This document shows, piece after piece, positions 1 to 11,935 of a DNA stretch of 64,000 nucleotides. This stretch comes from Zhengitettix transpicula (Eukaryota > Arthropoda > Insecta > Orthoptera > Tetrigidae). The stretch is taken from assembly GCA_037074705.1 (NCBI GenBank), contig CM073591.1:34080587-34144586 (forward strand). The letters run 5' to 3'. Position 1 is the first letter of the stretch, and each line of letters opens with the position of its first letter. The notes below the pieces were generated by a model. That model ran no database searches. It worked only from the letters and a program-made list of their open reading frames with translations, and was not told the origin of the DNA. A program made the translations under genes and the position numbers.

Positions 1-633
1 TGGCAATATTAAAGTCCTTTTATGTTTTGAGGAAAATATTAAAAGAACATGGAAGTCCCGAAACAATATACACGAGCTTAGTCTCCTTGGATACAGAAAG
101 TTTTCACAACACAGCAGTCTCCATGGAAAACAGGAAACAACGCTAACGCAGTTACCGCTACAGACGAATAGTTCTAACTACGACGGAATATTGATTATAT
201 TACCCTTCTAAATAAAAACCCAAAAATATAAATTGACAAAATCACTGCATGAGAAAAAGATTTTAATACCCTGATTTATAATTTGTGAAGCATTTTAAAT
301 TTGAATCTTTAATTTAATATTTGAAATAAAACGAGTAGTACTTGATTTTGAAGCCTTCAAATAATATTGGATCAAATTCGGTGAGTTTTTATAAGTAGGA
401 GATGAAGCAGATGAGTGACATAAATTACTGCTGTACCCAGTATTATTAAATTCGGTAATTTGAAGAACAATGGAGGATAAAATTATGGAGATGGACTACA
501 GTGACTAGGATAAAGGGAATTACTTACGTGCCTAGATAAAAAAAAATTCTAATAATGCAATGCGGGTAACATAACTCAAACTTTATCATAGTGATTTTCG
601 TCCGTATAGTTTCAAATTTTAATGAAGCCAAAG
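1..633. other. AT-rich non-coding, nothing recognised
   Basis: No convincing open frame, RNA gene or repeat was seen. The sequence is AT-rich intergenic DNA typical of the window background. Confidence 0.5.
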
Positions 634-858
634 CAGATAATTAAAAATTATTTAATTAAATTTAACAACTTGTTTCGATCATAATGTGCACCATCTTCAG
701 GTTAATAATTAAGATATTAAATATTATATATAATTGTACAAATCTAATATATTTATACAATTAAATATATAACGTAATATCTTTATTATAAACCTGATGA
801 GGGACCAAATTAGGACCAAAATATAATGTTAAATGAATGATAATTTTTAATTATGTGT
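634..858. repeat. Inverted-repeat element with hammerhead-like cores (H1)
   Basis: Two arms of about 80 bp (about 634-718 and 774-858) are imperfect inverted copies. The left arm, read on the - strand, has CTGAAGA (694-700), a short helix, GAAACA (671-676) and a 3-bp ACA/TGT hairpin closing at about 668. That is the order of a minimal type-I hammerhead. The right arm, on the + strand, has CTGATGA (794-800) followed by a decayed helix (GGACC/GGACC instead of GGTCC/GGACC) and AAAAT where GAAAC is expected. No clear target duplication was found. A Penelope-like origin is inferred. Confidence 0.5.
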
Positions 859-1739
859 AATTTAATATATCAAAGATTTTAAATATGACAAAAAATATGT
901 AATAAAACACAGCTTTCTTAAATGTTATTTTGTAAGAAAACGGCAGCTTCCATCTCAGAAACATAAAAATAGAATGATAATAAATTTTTAAGAAACAAAT
1001 AAATATGACGATAAAAAAGTTAATAGAGAACCATGTTATGAGCTGCACTTTGATGATAATTTTCTCTAAAATTTGTGGAGAAGGGACAATATCTTACATA
1101 TTGTTATAATATGGCGTTTCGATCGCCCACTACTAACGGTAACGACATAGTCAGGAAGACTCTCAACCACTTCTGTTTGAAAACTCGTTAAAATTACATC
1201 AATTTGAGTTTATCTAAGCTTTTTGAAGCAAAATGATTTTTTTCGCATTGGTTTGTATCCTATGAGGATTTCTACTCTGTTCCAATCGTACACAATAAGA
1301 AAAAAGAGATCTGCAAGTGTCCGCGTATTATTCTAGATTTTTGCCCAGAAACATGTTTATGAAATTCCGTTCTTAATGCAGTTTACGTACATAACCATAA
1401 AGTTAGTGTCCTTTAAATTTTATTTAGAAGGTGTGCTCGTTGTTTTATCGTCCTCTGTTATGGTATACTGTGTTTCTACACTTTTATTTTTGGTGAACAT
1501 GGGAGGTTTCTCTGTTTGGGGTTAAGTTTCATCAGGTTTTGTACTATGAATTTTATTGTATTTACAATACACCATAAATATTCTTTTCGGCATCGAAATA
1601 TATCAGTTCCTTTCTCCAGCACAGCAGATATTTAAAACTGAGAATTTCTCTAAGCTAACGTGTCCTGAGATTTGTCACCAGAGAAACAGAAGATGTTTAT
1701 CCCGAGAGTGTGTATTGAGCCGCCTGGATGCAGGTTGTT
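859..1739. other. Non-coding, nothing recognised
   Basis: The open frames here are short and AT-driven. No repeat family of the window was recognised. Confidence 0.45.
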
Positions 1740-2090
1740 GGAAAGCTCGCCCGTTGAGTTGTTTATCTGTTTGCGGGGATATTTAGTGCGTATACCGGAA
1801 CAGTGATGGAAGGGAAAGGGGCGGAAGGACTGTCAGATGCGTGGCGAGGAGGAAGGATGTAGGTAAGTAGGTCAGGCAGGCAGGCAGGCAGACATGGAAG
1901 GGAGAGAGCTTCACACGAGGTGGTGGAGGTGCCGCAGACTCCTCAGTCTGCTCACCACAGGCAAACCAGCAGCACGGATCTCCAACGAGCGCTAGCAGGT
2001 ACGCAGGTTCCTCAGCCTCCGCTGCATCCCCAACCTGGTCATGATTCATTACGAGATCCAGGTCCACTCACGTTATCGCTCCTCCATATT
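1740..2090 (+). other. GC-richer island with CAGG microsatellite and donor-like sites
   Basis: This stretch is clearly more GC-rich than its surroundings. It has a short (CAGG)n tract (about 1873-1892), a good donor-like sequence (GTAG|GTAAGTAGG, donor from 1863) and a second one (GCAG|GTACGC near 2000). It could be an upstream non-coding exon or promoter island for the gene whose coding starts at 19554, because that gene has an acceptor just before its ATG. It could equally belong to something outside the window. No transcript evidence is available. Confidence 0.2.
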
Positions 2091-3249
2091 AATTCCACGT
2101 TGATCGAAAACTTTCCCTTTCCTTCATCTCCAGTCTCATGTAACCATGGAATAAAAAGTAATCTATTTTTAGGTCTTATAATTATAATGTTGTACTTTCG
2201 CCTTCGTCTGGTAAATAACATCAAACATTACTGTTGTTCCTTTTCTAGTAATTTTGTTATTAGTCTTTTCAATTCTTATATAATTCTTCTTAATTATGAA
2301 TTCGAAATTATCTACGGACTACAGATATAACGCGCGTTCCTATTTAATTGTTCCTTAAATTTTATGGAATAATTTTCCCTTCAAATGTTTCTCACAAAAT
2401 TGCAATATGAAACTCTGCCTCAGTTTTGAACTATCTTAATACATTAATTTTCTCACGTCGCTTCATTGTTTGTGATTCTACCTTACCTAGCAGCTCTACA
2501 AGGAAGACCTTTTGATTAATGAACACTTCCTCCTGATCTGCTAAGACTACCATTTTGACTGACAAATTTTGAACTAGTCCAAGTCAGAATCTTGCATGGA
2601 CGGTTAAAATTGTCTTTGTAGGAAGATTATGAGATTAAATAAAATTCCTCATTACCTCATTTCACAGTTTCAAAAATCACACTGTTTACCAAGTAATTCT
2701 ATTTTAGGTTAGGCTTACCATCTTATTTCACGACAAATTATCAGTAGTTTGTCTGATATGGCAGCAGCAACGACCGAACGTTTGCTATTCCGTCAAAAAT
2801 TAACAATTGAAAATAAACTTGAGGTATCTTTTTTGCGTTAGATTAATCATTCTGCTTCACCAACGTCTTTAGCGAAGGAACGTTGGGTCTGGGAGTTGAG
2901 TTTTTAATTACTATGGAATGTACTCTGTCTAGGTTTGACCTGGAGGTTAACAAAACCGATTCCGAGGGATTCCGTTTCAATCTGATTCTTTCATTAAATT
3001 AATTATGTGCTGAAAAATTATTAACTAGTTGTTTGGAATCTTGCATACATTTTACTTTATTTCCACACTTGGTACTACAGAACATTCACAGAAGTTTTTT
3101 TTTCATTTTCCCTTCTTCTTGTTTGTTCTCCTGCTTTTCTGTCCTTTTATTAAAGTTGAATTTTTTTTCTATATTTTAATTGACAATTAGAATTTTGAAT
3201 ATTCTACGGGACAATGTTCTGCTTTACGGACAGAGGTGTCCTTTAACTT
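2091..3249. other. Non-coding, nothing recognised
   Basis: No supported gene or repeat. It contains short homopolymer and AT-rich tracts only. Confidence 0.4.
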
Positions 3250-3420
3250 TCGTGGGCAGGAAACTCTCCAGTGAGATGTTCTCTGTTGATGACAATGGAA
3301 ACGCAAACACAACATCCATGGCCTCTCCGGGATTCGAACCGGGGACGTCTGTGATGCCAGGCTGAATGACGCTGGATACTACATCACAGAATTTCCGTTC
3401 AGTCTACATTAGATAATTTT
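3250..3420 (-). repeat. tRNA-derived SINE fragment
   Basis: On the - strand there is an exact RNA polymerase III B-box-like sequence, GGTTCGAATCC, inside a T-arm-like CCCCGG/CCCGG context (about 3329-3350). It is followed by GAGGCCATGGATGTTG, a tail type I associate with insect tRNA-derived SINEs. The A-box side is not clean and no cloverleaf folds, so this is not a tRNA gene. Target duplications were not identified. Confidence 0.45.
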
Positions 3421-4035
3421 TCCCGAGCTGACAAACACGTGTTGATGTTATAATATTTCAAAATTTACTGAAGTCAAATTCGTTTATTTACATGGTTAAA
3501 AATGCGCAAAACTGTTTCGATTCTTGCACATTAAAAAAATATTACCTTGAAGAATTACAAATCTGCGTTTCTGTGTCTAAGAATGTAATTTTTTCAAGTA
3601 TCAAAATTTGTTCGCTGAAAGACTTGCGGTGAAAAATACCCGGCTTGTGTTCGAGTAACTAAAGAAACAATTCGAGGAAATATTATAATTATAGTTTGAA
3701 GGTTCCTCGTACAATTCTCAACTGTCAGCAATTGTTGGCTACTTTTCTCTCGCTTCCGCAACCCCTCTTTCAAATCTCTTCGTATGCTAATAAGTGGAGC
3801 TGTCAGCCTCATGTGGCTTGACTCACTCAAAAACTATTAAGAATACAGCTTATTGGTTCAGTAATGTAAACTATCAATGAGTTCTAAATCTATATTTACC
3901 TAAATTCTCACGAGATATTTCTTAATTTATTTGGATAATCCCCTTTATATTTTCATTCAGGTCGAATTTACAATTTACTTATTAATTAGAAGTCAGGTTT
4001 CAATAATTTTAATGAGGAAATACGGCGGCTTAAAG
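3421..4035. other. Non-coding, nothing recognised
   Basis: No supported gene or known repeat family was seen. Confidence 0.4.
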
Positions 4036-4623
4036 TTTGGGGTTGTACTATTTTTTTTTAGGGCAACAGGCTACATGAGGGTAATCAACGTTGGGCAACT
4101 TCCCTTTAATAGCATAGGAAGGGGTTTGAAAGGCGTGATGCGGAAGGGTAGAGGAAGGTAGCCAAGGGTTAACTAGGGCCCCCGGGCTATAGTTTAAGGA
4201 TCCTACCTGGCATTCGCCTAAAGAAATGCAGGGAAACCCCTGAAAAACCTGCATCAGGTAGGTCGGGCATTGGGTACTTGTCCCACGCCCTTCCGATGGC
4301 GGGAGAGGAGTTTGCTGTGGGGACGCAGCATTCCCTTCTCCGTGCCTCGACCAGTTTAGGAGGCAGATGGCCGACAATTTTAATGGGAATAGCGGACAAC
4401 TCTTACCGTATGCCCAAGGTCTGCGACCCCGGAACATACACCTCTCAGAACAGGCCGAGGTGCCTCGGATTGTGGGAACCTTAGTTCAAAAACGGAGAGG
4501 AAAAGGCATACCCAAAGGTAGCCCCTTCGTATCTCTCCTAAAAGGTTCTGCCTGCGAGAGAACATCCCTCGGCGGTTACCTACGAGAGAATCCTCTCGCT
4601 GGCTCTCTTTTGCGGTTGTACTA
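4036..4623 (-). mobile_element. Family A poly(A) retroposon, near full length (A1)
   Basis: The element body is 4051-4608. On the + strand it starts with a T-run followed by AGGGCAACAGGCTACATGAG, so in its own sense (- strand) it ends in ...GCCCTAAAAAAAA. It is flanked by a 15-bp direct repeat with one mismatch, TTTG(G/C)GGTTGTACTA, at 4036-4050 and 4609-4623. A poly(A) 3' end plus a long target duplication points to LINE-type target-primed insertion. The 5' head has paired CTGCGAGAG/CTCTCGC hairpins. It has no convincing open reading frame. Confidence 0.8.
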
Positions 4624-6479
4624 GATACCCTATAAGATATATGTATTTTGGATCACATACTGGCTGTTAGAATTAATTATGATGTCATAAAGCACGGTAG
4701 AATAATGAAGAATGGGGAAAAAACTTATTACACTGCACCTTTCCGCAAAAAAACTTTTCAACGCTTTGGGCTGTGTTAGCGAACTCTCAAAACTAAGGGA
4801 AGTAATGCAAACAAATCAAAGAAACATTTTTTTGAAAATCTTAAATACATTTATGCAGTTTTAGCTGCTGCAAATTAAAGTCAATCATTGAATACATAAT
4901 TATTTATCAATTACGCAGATACCAGTTGACTTTAGTCCGTTGTCATACGATATAATTTTCTAGGATTATTCTCATGGAACAAAATAATATTTTTATACTT
5001 AAAAAAAGGGGCGTTTATTAGAATTACGAGTCGAGTGTTTTTTTAGTAACATCACGAAGCCGGATAACAATAAAAAATTCCCGGTTTTACTGTGCTGTCA
5101 GTACATTTTTTTAATTCCGTACCAATGTTTACCATTTGAATAGAATAACCAAGAAACACTTGTTATTAAAGCCGTAATTAGACAATTTTAATTGTATCTA
5201 CATTTAAAAAAATTCTCAGTCAACATTAGTTCCTTTTAAAATTTTTGTTATCAACTCCAGTTCCATAGATGAATCAACATAATTATATTTATAATAAAAT
5301 AAAATTTTTCAAAATCATATTACAAAAATTATATTAATTTTTTTATAATTTCTACATTGTTCGCAAGACATTACGAACTGTACAAATTTGTGGAATTATT
5401 ACTAATTTAATTACGAATGCTTCTGTTCTTAATTAAACTTTTTCATTCGAGAATCGACAAACCTCACAGAATTTATTGCCTCAGTTTTGTGTAGAATTAC
5501 TGGAAATTTGCAAGTGCTCCATATTTGAGGTCAGTTTCTCCGGTTTAGCAAACATCACTATGGCTCTAGATAATTTCTTAACATAACCTGCCATTCAGCC
5601 TGGATCAGAATTTTTCTACGTGGAATAAGTCAAAGAACTCAACACTTTATGAGTATTACCTTTTCAGTATTCACACCACGTAAGTAGTTTTTCGGACCGC
5701 CGCCATATTTGCGTATTTGTGAGTGTGACTTTCTCTCCCGCACTGTAGAATAATAAAGTACCTCCATTCTTTCCCCCCGCGTATTGCTATCGCGTGCGAC
5801 AAATACGTCACACCTTCACGGATCCATTAAAGTTCACTGGTTCGAACCCCGCACGCACTTTCACCCGCACGAAGCGGAACTTTCCATTCATCCGAGCCAC
5901 CTCCTTCTCCTCAAATAACGACGGACATTATTAATTCTTCACGATGCTTGCGTGAGTAAACCCCACAGCACGGGATCGCAATCAGTCCTTTACTTCAATT
6001 TGTAACCTGTCTACTCCTATAATTTCCTGTTTGAGTTTTACGAGAGCCGTGGGCAATTTCACCTTTCGGTACTCAAACTCGCCCAATGTTTCTGTTCCGC
6101 CGCCGTACGTTTCCAAACAGGCGATGAGTTACGTTAATAGTTTCTGTCGACTCCGAAAATAAATTATAGGGTTTCGGAACACGCTTGGATTACTCACGAT
6201 GATGATTGGTCATACAGATCTTTGATTTAATCCTGACCTTCAGATTCCGGGGCGTCGTAAGGATATGTTGCTTTAATGCAACCCAATCATTCTTATCCCC
6301 TAATTCTTTTATGCACCAAACTCAGTTCTCTATAATAAAAATAATAAAATATGCATATTTCTGAATTCCGACGATCCACCGGCATAGTAAGGAGCTTCTC
6401 CCGTACGTAATAGTATCACATATTCTAAGTTCATTTTCAAAAGTAAGGAAATACAAATTTGGAAATATAAGCAAAGGAT
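4624..6479. other. Non-coding, nothing recognised
   Basis: Mostly AT-rich. The segment 5690-6120 is moderately GC-richer and contains an isolated B-box-like GGTTCGAACC (about 5840), without a matching A-box or cloverleaf. No gene could be supported. Confidence 0.4.
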
Positions 6480-6575
6480 CAGGATGGAATTATCCTGACC
6501 GGACTGGGAATCGAACACGGGACTTTACCATCATTTATCCGAGTCGAACGTTCCGCGTGCAATCAGGTCGATATT
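6480..6575 (-). repeat. tRNA-derived SINE fragment
   Basis: On the - strand GTCCCGTGTTCGATTCCCAG resembles a tRNA T-arm and B-box. It is followed by GTCCGGTCAGGATAATTCC, an arrangement usual in tRNA-headed SINEs. The rest of the tRNA shape is decayed, so a functional tRNA is excluded. The exact ends are not visible. Confidence 0.4.
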
Positions 6576-6701
6576 TTTCCGTCAGGTTCATTTAATTCCA
6601 TTTCAAAGCATATTTAGTTGAGCTTTGTTTGAAATAATTTATTCTCTTCTTGAATTCTGAAATTTGTGAATCTCAAATATTACACGCATATTGATCATTT
6701 T

Positions 6702-7234
6702 CCGTTGACATTTTTTTTTATTTGGGTGTAGACAGGCTATGAATAGGGTAATCCACATCGTGGCAACTCCCCTCTTATAGCATAGGAAGGGATTTGAAAG
6801 GGGGGATGCGGAGGGGTAGAGGAAGGTAGCCAAGGGTTAACTAGGGCCCCCGGGCTATGGTTTAACGATCCTACCCGGCATTCGCCTAAAAGAAATGCAG
6901 GACAAACACTAGAAAAACCTGCATCAGGTAGGTCGGGCATTTGGTACTTGTCCCACGTCCTTCCGATTACGGGAGAGGGGTTAGCTGTGGGGTCGCAGCT
7001 TTCCCCTCGCCGTGCCTTGACCAATTTTTAAGGCAGCTGGCCGTCTATTCCAATAGGAATAGTGGACAACTCTTACCGTATGCCCAAGGTCTGCGACCCC
7101 GGAACATACACCTCTCAAAACAGGCCAAGGTGCCTCGGCATGTGGGAATCTTAGTTCAAAAAACCAGAGAGATGTGAAGGCATCCCCAAAGGTAGCCTCC
7201 GCCAGAGCTCTCTGTCCATTGAGTGACCGTTGAC
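6702..7234 (-). mobile_element. Family A retroposon, divergent subfamily B (A2)
   Basis: The body is about 6711-7226. The left end differs from the main subfamily (TGTAGACAGGCTAT instead of GCAACAGGCTACAT) and the 5' head has GCCAGAGCTCTCTGT in place of the CTGCGAGAG hairpins. The centre is clearly the same family. A possible 8-bp target duplication CCGTTGAC lies at 6702-6709 and 7227-7234. It is non-coding. Confidence 0.7.
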
Positions 7235-10200
7235 TTATAATCCACCGCCATAAATATAATTAGTTTTACAATTCAGATTCCATTGTTTTCTGCAGTATAT
7301 TTGAGATCCATATTGTATTTTATGACATTAATCTCGACTTTCTTGCGGCCATTTTAAACGGTAAATTTTCTAACAATACGCTAAACTTTAAATTATTTCA
7401 TTTGATCCGGTAGGAGGTGAACATCAACAGCGAATTATCTCCCATATATTTAATTTTTCTACTTATGTTTAATTTCATTAATTTCTTCTTCAAATAATCT
7501 TATTCTGTACAAGATGCTACAGTCAAAAACAAATACAAATTCTTTAATTATATCCTGCAGTTACTTTCGACAATTTTCTGCCGATGCAAATAAATTCATA
7601 TTAAATATTATAAAAACATTCCTTTAATGACTCGTAAAATAACCTAAAATGATTTTTATTTTGGTTTAATTTTTAGTCAGTTTAATTCAGAATCTCCCTC
7701 AGTGGAAAAAAAATGTAGTATCTGTTTCTTTCTACAATTTTTGTCGTATTCATAGACTATAAATATTTAATTCTTGATTCTTCGCTTTCCCCAGCATGAA
7801 AATTTGAAGTTATTACAAGTGTTTTTTCTCTTATATAGTCACTCTTTAATGTCCTTTCACAGATTTGACCAGTCACAAACACTTGGCAATTCCTCCTCGC
7901 TACTTCCGGCAAAAGTGCTTCCTATATTATCCATATATTCCGTACGTTGAGTTTATATCGTTGTTAGATCTTATCAAAACTTAGGTTCTTCCGCTAGCGT
8001 GATCTAAAATATCATTTTGTAGCAATTTCGTGAAACTGGCGTGCTTTATGTCATTGACACCATTTACTCGATGACTTTGTAAGAGGCTCGCGACACTTGG
8101 AGACATAATTTCACATCTTAAAAAATTCCATTTTTATAAAAAAAATCACTGGTTTTGTGTTATATTAAATTAGTCCTCTAGTGATGGAATGGAACAAATC
8201 GGAATATATATATATATATAATTACGTAAAGCAAATCAAACTAATTACCCGGACAGTAATATAAAAATGAATATAACCTAACCGATAAATTAAATAAGAA
8301 TAACAGACTTTAATACGAAAGTACTGAAATATATTAATAAAAAATATGTAAAAAATAAAATTTCATACTAAATTAAAATATGTAATTGGAGAGAAATTAT
8401 AAAGATAATTGAGAGAGATACAGAAAAAATTCAGATATGGACCCGGAGGCTGTTACGTGCTCAGTTTATTTTAGTTCGCGTATCTCCTACTCAGATGACT
8501 CTTTATTTAGGGACGCTGTTTGATTTGAAACAAAAAAAAGGTAACATTGAAGGAGTAGCCATTGCAAAATATTCTTGTTCTTCAGTGACGTGTTTTTGCA
8601 GATGTTACGCAGCAGAGAAAGTTCCTGAACGTGCAGAGTGAATAAAATATGATTTTTTTGTGCCCTGTAAACTTGATGAATCCCATTGAACTGGAAGGCA
8701 TATTCGTTGAGTTATCTATTTTTTTTAAATAAAATCACCGTTCACATTGTCTTGACCTTATATGATCCTCCTACAGTTTGTAATAGACTTCATTTTAACA
8801 CTTTATTCACAAAAAAGGCAATTTAAATCCCAGCTTTAATTAATTATCTGCATTAATATTTTGTATTGAAATGTTTTTAATTTTATTTATCGAGGAGAAC
8901 GTTGTGTCAACTCTTATAAAAATTCATCTCTATTATTGAGCTATATTAATGTGAAATAATGAAGAGTGTAAGCAAGACTCTTTCAGATTAGAAAAATCTT
9001 CCTCTTTCTCTGTATTCTCTAGATGGGCTACTTTGAAGGGCTGTAAGGTTCTGTAATATTTCTGAGTTACGTTTCGTTTAACAGGACGAAGATTCTGAAA
9101 GCTTGCATTCGCTCTCTGTCAACATCCCTCTTTCTGCCGTTATTCTACACACCCTTCGTCTTCCTATAGTCATTGAAAATTTAATTTAGTTCACTTATAC
9201 AATTTTATTTTATTTTAAATTAATATGGACCTCATAGTGTTCCAAAAAAATTTTAATGTTCACTAAATTAAAAATTGATATATATTTTCTAATGTATTTT
9301 TATATTTAGTTTTGACGTTCTGCCAAATCTAGTGTGAATTTCGTGGCCGTCTGTGCAGTATAAATAAATAAATAAACTTGTAATTTAACCAAGATGATGT
9401 CATATGACTCATATTTGTTTGATGAGAAAACTCAAGATTTTATTATATTACGCAAAAATAATATTCCTACCTGTCTATATTGGAAACAATAAAACGTTAC
9501 AGTTACGGTGAGCTTTGATATTGTATTTAATCTCGACTTTGACAGGTTGTCATTCTCGCAAATGAAACTATTTCGTATTCCTGAATTTATTTTGTCAGGT
9601 ACAGCCACGGTGCAAGCGAGTCCGGTGATGTGTCATGATTGCCAATGCCCAGGAGAACGTTAACATCCGCAGTTGACGTCAACGTGATTGACCTTTCTCG
9701 TGCTGGAAGTGAAACGCCCCGCATTACCGACTTGCTCATGCTCTGGAAACTTTTAATTGATACCGCGAACTTGTAGGAATTCGCCCGCTCACATTCGTAA
9801 GAACGTTTATTGTGTCCACAGCGGCGCGTTCTACATTTTCAACACGCACTGAGAATGTACTGTACAATCCTTCGGTGATTATGAAGTGGTGTCAGACTTT
9901 GATTTTCTTCGCTCTGAAGATTCTTAAATTTTGAGTAATTTCATGAGTGATTGAGCAGACAAGCCGCTGTTGTGTGGGGCCTCTGCTTTAACGGCATCTA
10001 CCTGCTCTGGCTCTTTAATTGATTTCGCAGGACCTACAAGGAGAAGCTCTCCATCAAGGCAGAGAAATCGTGGATGTAGCTCGTATGTAGCACACATATG
10101 TCACTCTGCGGTTGACACTTGTCGCTCTCTTCCAGCGATCCGCATCGAGGGGCAATTTATGTTGCAGAAATAGCTACGGCCCAAACACCTCCAAGGGACT

Positions 10201-10297
10201 TTGCCCTAATAGCGATTGTTAAGCTTTAAAAATTTTTATCGGAGTAGGATTAACGTCTAAGTCTTTATCGACTATATTTCCATACGTTTAAAATATT
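7235..10297. other. Non-coding; (TA)n microsatellite at about 8203-8221
   Basis: No gene supported. A short (AT)n tract lies at 8203-8221. The segment 9590-9830 is somewhat GC-richer but every frame is interrupted. The remaining sequence matches no repeat recognised in this window. Confidence 0.4.
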
Positions 10298-11508
10298 TAC
10301 CAGGTGTATGAGCTTTTAACCCGCTGTTTCCCAATGGATGGCGCTAGTGATCATATTGAGCTTCAATGATGAGTTTGTCACTTGCCAACTAGTCAGTGCA
10401 CATCATCAGCAATTTCATACCACAACATACATTTTTACTTTGGTAATCATGTCTAGTTTTTTACAAAAGAAAACAACAGAATTTTCCGGAAGCTCTGCTT
10501 TTCTGTTTCAATTTGAAGAAATCGGTTGCCGAATCGCATCGAATGCTTGTTGAGGCCTGTGCTTTATCGGCAGCAACGTGCCGAGGTTCGTTCCGTCGAT
10601 TTAAAGACGGCAATTTTGACCTGGGCGACAAGAAGCGTGAAAGTCGGCCCAGGAAGGTTGAGGATCATCAATTGCAGGCTCTTTTGGACGAGGACGATAA
10701 CCAATCGCAAAAAAAAAAATAACGCTTGCCGAGCAATTGTGTGTTACTCAACCAGCCATTTTGATGCACCTACGTGCCATGTGAAAGGTTTAAAGGTTCG
10801 TAAAATGGGTGCCGAATGAATTGAACGATAGGCAGATGGAGCAACGCCGAATCACATGCGAAGTCTTGTTCGCCAGACAAAAAGGAAAGTCATTATTGCA
10901 TCAGATTGTGACTGGCGATGAAAATATGGACATATTTCGAGAATTCTCCACGCAAGAAGTCGTGGGTTGATCCCGGCCAACCTTCAACATAGTCCGCAAG
11001 GACAAATCGCTTCGCGCGGAAGACGATGCTGTGAGTTTGGTGGGATCAGCAGGGTATCGTCCACTAAGAACAGATGAAACCTCGTTAAATTGTCAATTAC
11101 CACCGCTACCACCAACAACTGATCAAATTGCACCGTGCTCTTCGTGGGAAAAAGGCCGGATTATCAGAAAAGACGTGACAAGCTGATTTTCTTCCACGAC
11201 AATGCACCATCGCAAACTACTGGGTGAAACTCAAATGGGATGCGCTTATTCACCAGACTTGGCCCCTTCCGACTACCACGTGTTTTCGTCGATGGGCCTC
11301 GCGTTCGGTGAGCAGCCTATTCTTACCAAGACGTCAGAAAATGGATTGATGAGTGGTTTACCCCGAATGAGAAGGATTTTTTTGACGTCATATCCACAAA
11401 TCGTTCGAGAAACCTACCGAGGGCCGGTATTTTTAATAAATGTTTTATTTTGCATGTTGAAAAAAAGTTATTACTATAAACAGCGGATTTAAGTTTTTAC
11501 ACCTGGTA
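10298..11508 (+). mobile_element. Mariner transposon, complete ends, dead transposase
   Basis: The element is 10300-11506 (1207 bp, normal mariner size), bounded by the mariner target duplication TA (10298-10299 and 11507-11508). Terminal inverted repeats of about 33 bp begin CCAGGTGTA on both ends and match imperfectly, with a shared CCGCTGTTT inner block. Between them is a decayed transposase on the + strand. No single open frame remains. Confidence 0.9.
10456..11490 (+). pseudogene. Mariner transposase pseudogene
   Basis: Pieces of a mariner transposase are scattered over shifted frames. The N-terminal helix-turn-helix part reads ESHRMLVEACALSAATC then FRRFKDGNFDLGDKK and LQALLDEDDNQSQ (10513-10719). 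Catalytic-core traces follow in order: TGDE after an LLHQIV-like segment (about 10890-10925), FHDNA-like sequence with the second Asp (about 11190-11210), and YSPDLAPSDYH with the third Asp (about 11247-11280). Several frameshifts, an internal poly(A) slip near 10709 and stop codons separate these pieces, so it cannot make active enzyme. The family assignment is firm; the subfamily is not assigned. Confidence 0.88.
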
Positions 11509-11569
11509 CATAATATTTTATTTTTACGTTTGCATTTAACAATCAGATATATTTAACGACCAATAACAT

Positions 11570-11935
11570 TTTTTATAATTAAAAAATATTTGTTATAAAA
11601 TTTTTAATTCAGAACATAACAAGGTTTCTGTACGTATTTTTACCATATTTTTAATGTTGTAAGAGTTTCCTCAGTTATTACATTTTTTTACTTATGTTAT
11701 TTATTAAGCTAAATAAAATCCTATTGTATGTGATGAGTAAAAACACACGTATAAATAAGGTTGATAAACCTAACTAGTAATATTTAAAGGCCAAGGAAAC
11801 CTTTCTAACATCAAAACAAATTTTTAGTTCCCTCATAGACGTCCTGAAGAGGTTATAAATACGTACAGAAACGTTGTTGTGATGTTAAAGATTTTTATGA
11901 ATCATAATCTTTTTGTTGCATAAAAATGATAGTAA
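11570..11935. repeat. Inverted pair of hammerhead-like arms (H3)
   Basis: The right arm (+) has CTGAAGA (11844-11850), 17 nt, then GAAACG (11868-11873) and TTGTTG. The left arm (- strand) has CTGAGGA (11668-11674) and GAAAC (11624-11628) with the shared AATACGTACAGAAAC block. The arms face each other across about 170 bp. Helix II is weak in both arms. The ends are approximate and no target duplication was found. Confidence 0.45.

Noticed and set aside
3250..6575. tRNA genes at the two B-box-like sites
   Set aside because: No acceptor stem or anticodon arm forms. They are decayed tRNA-derived SINE heads.
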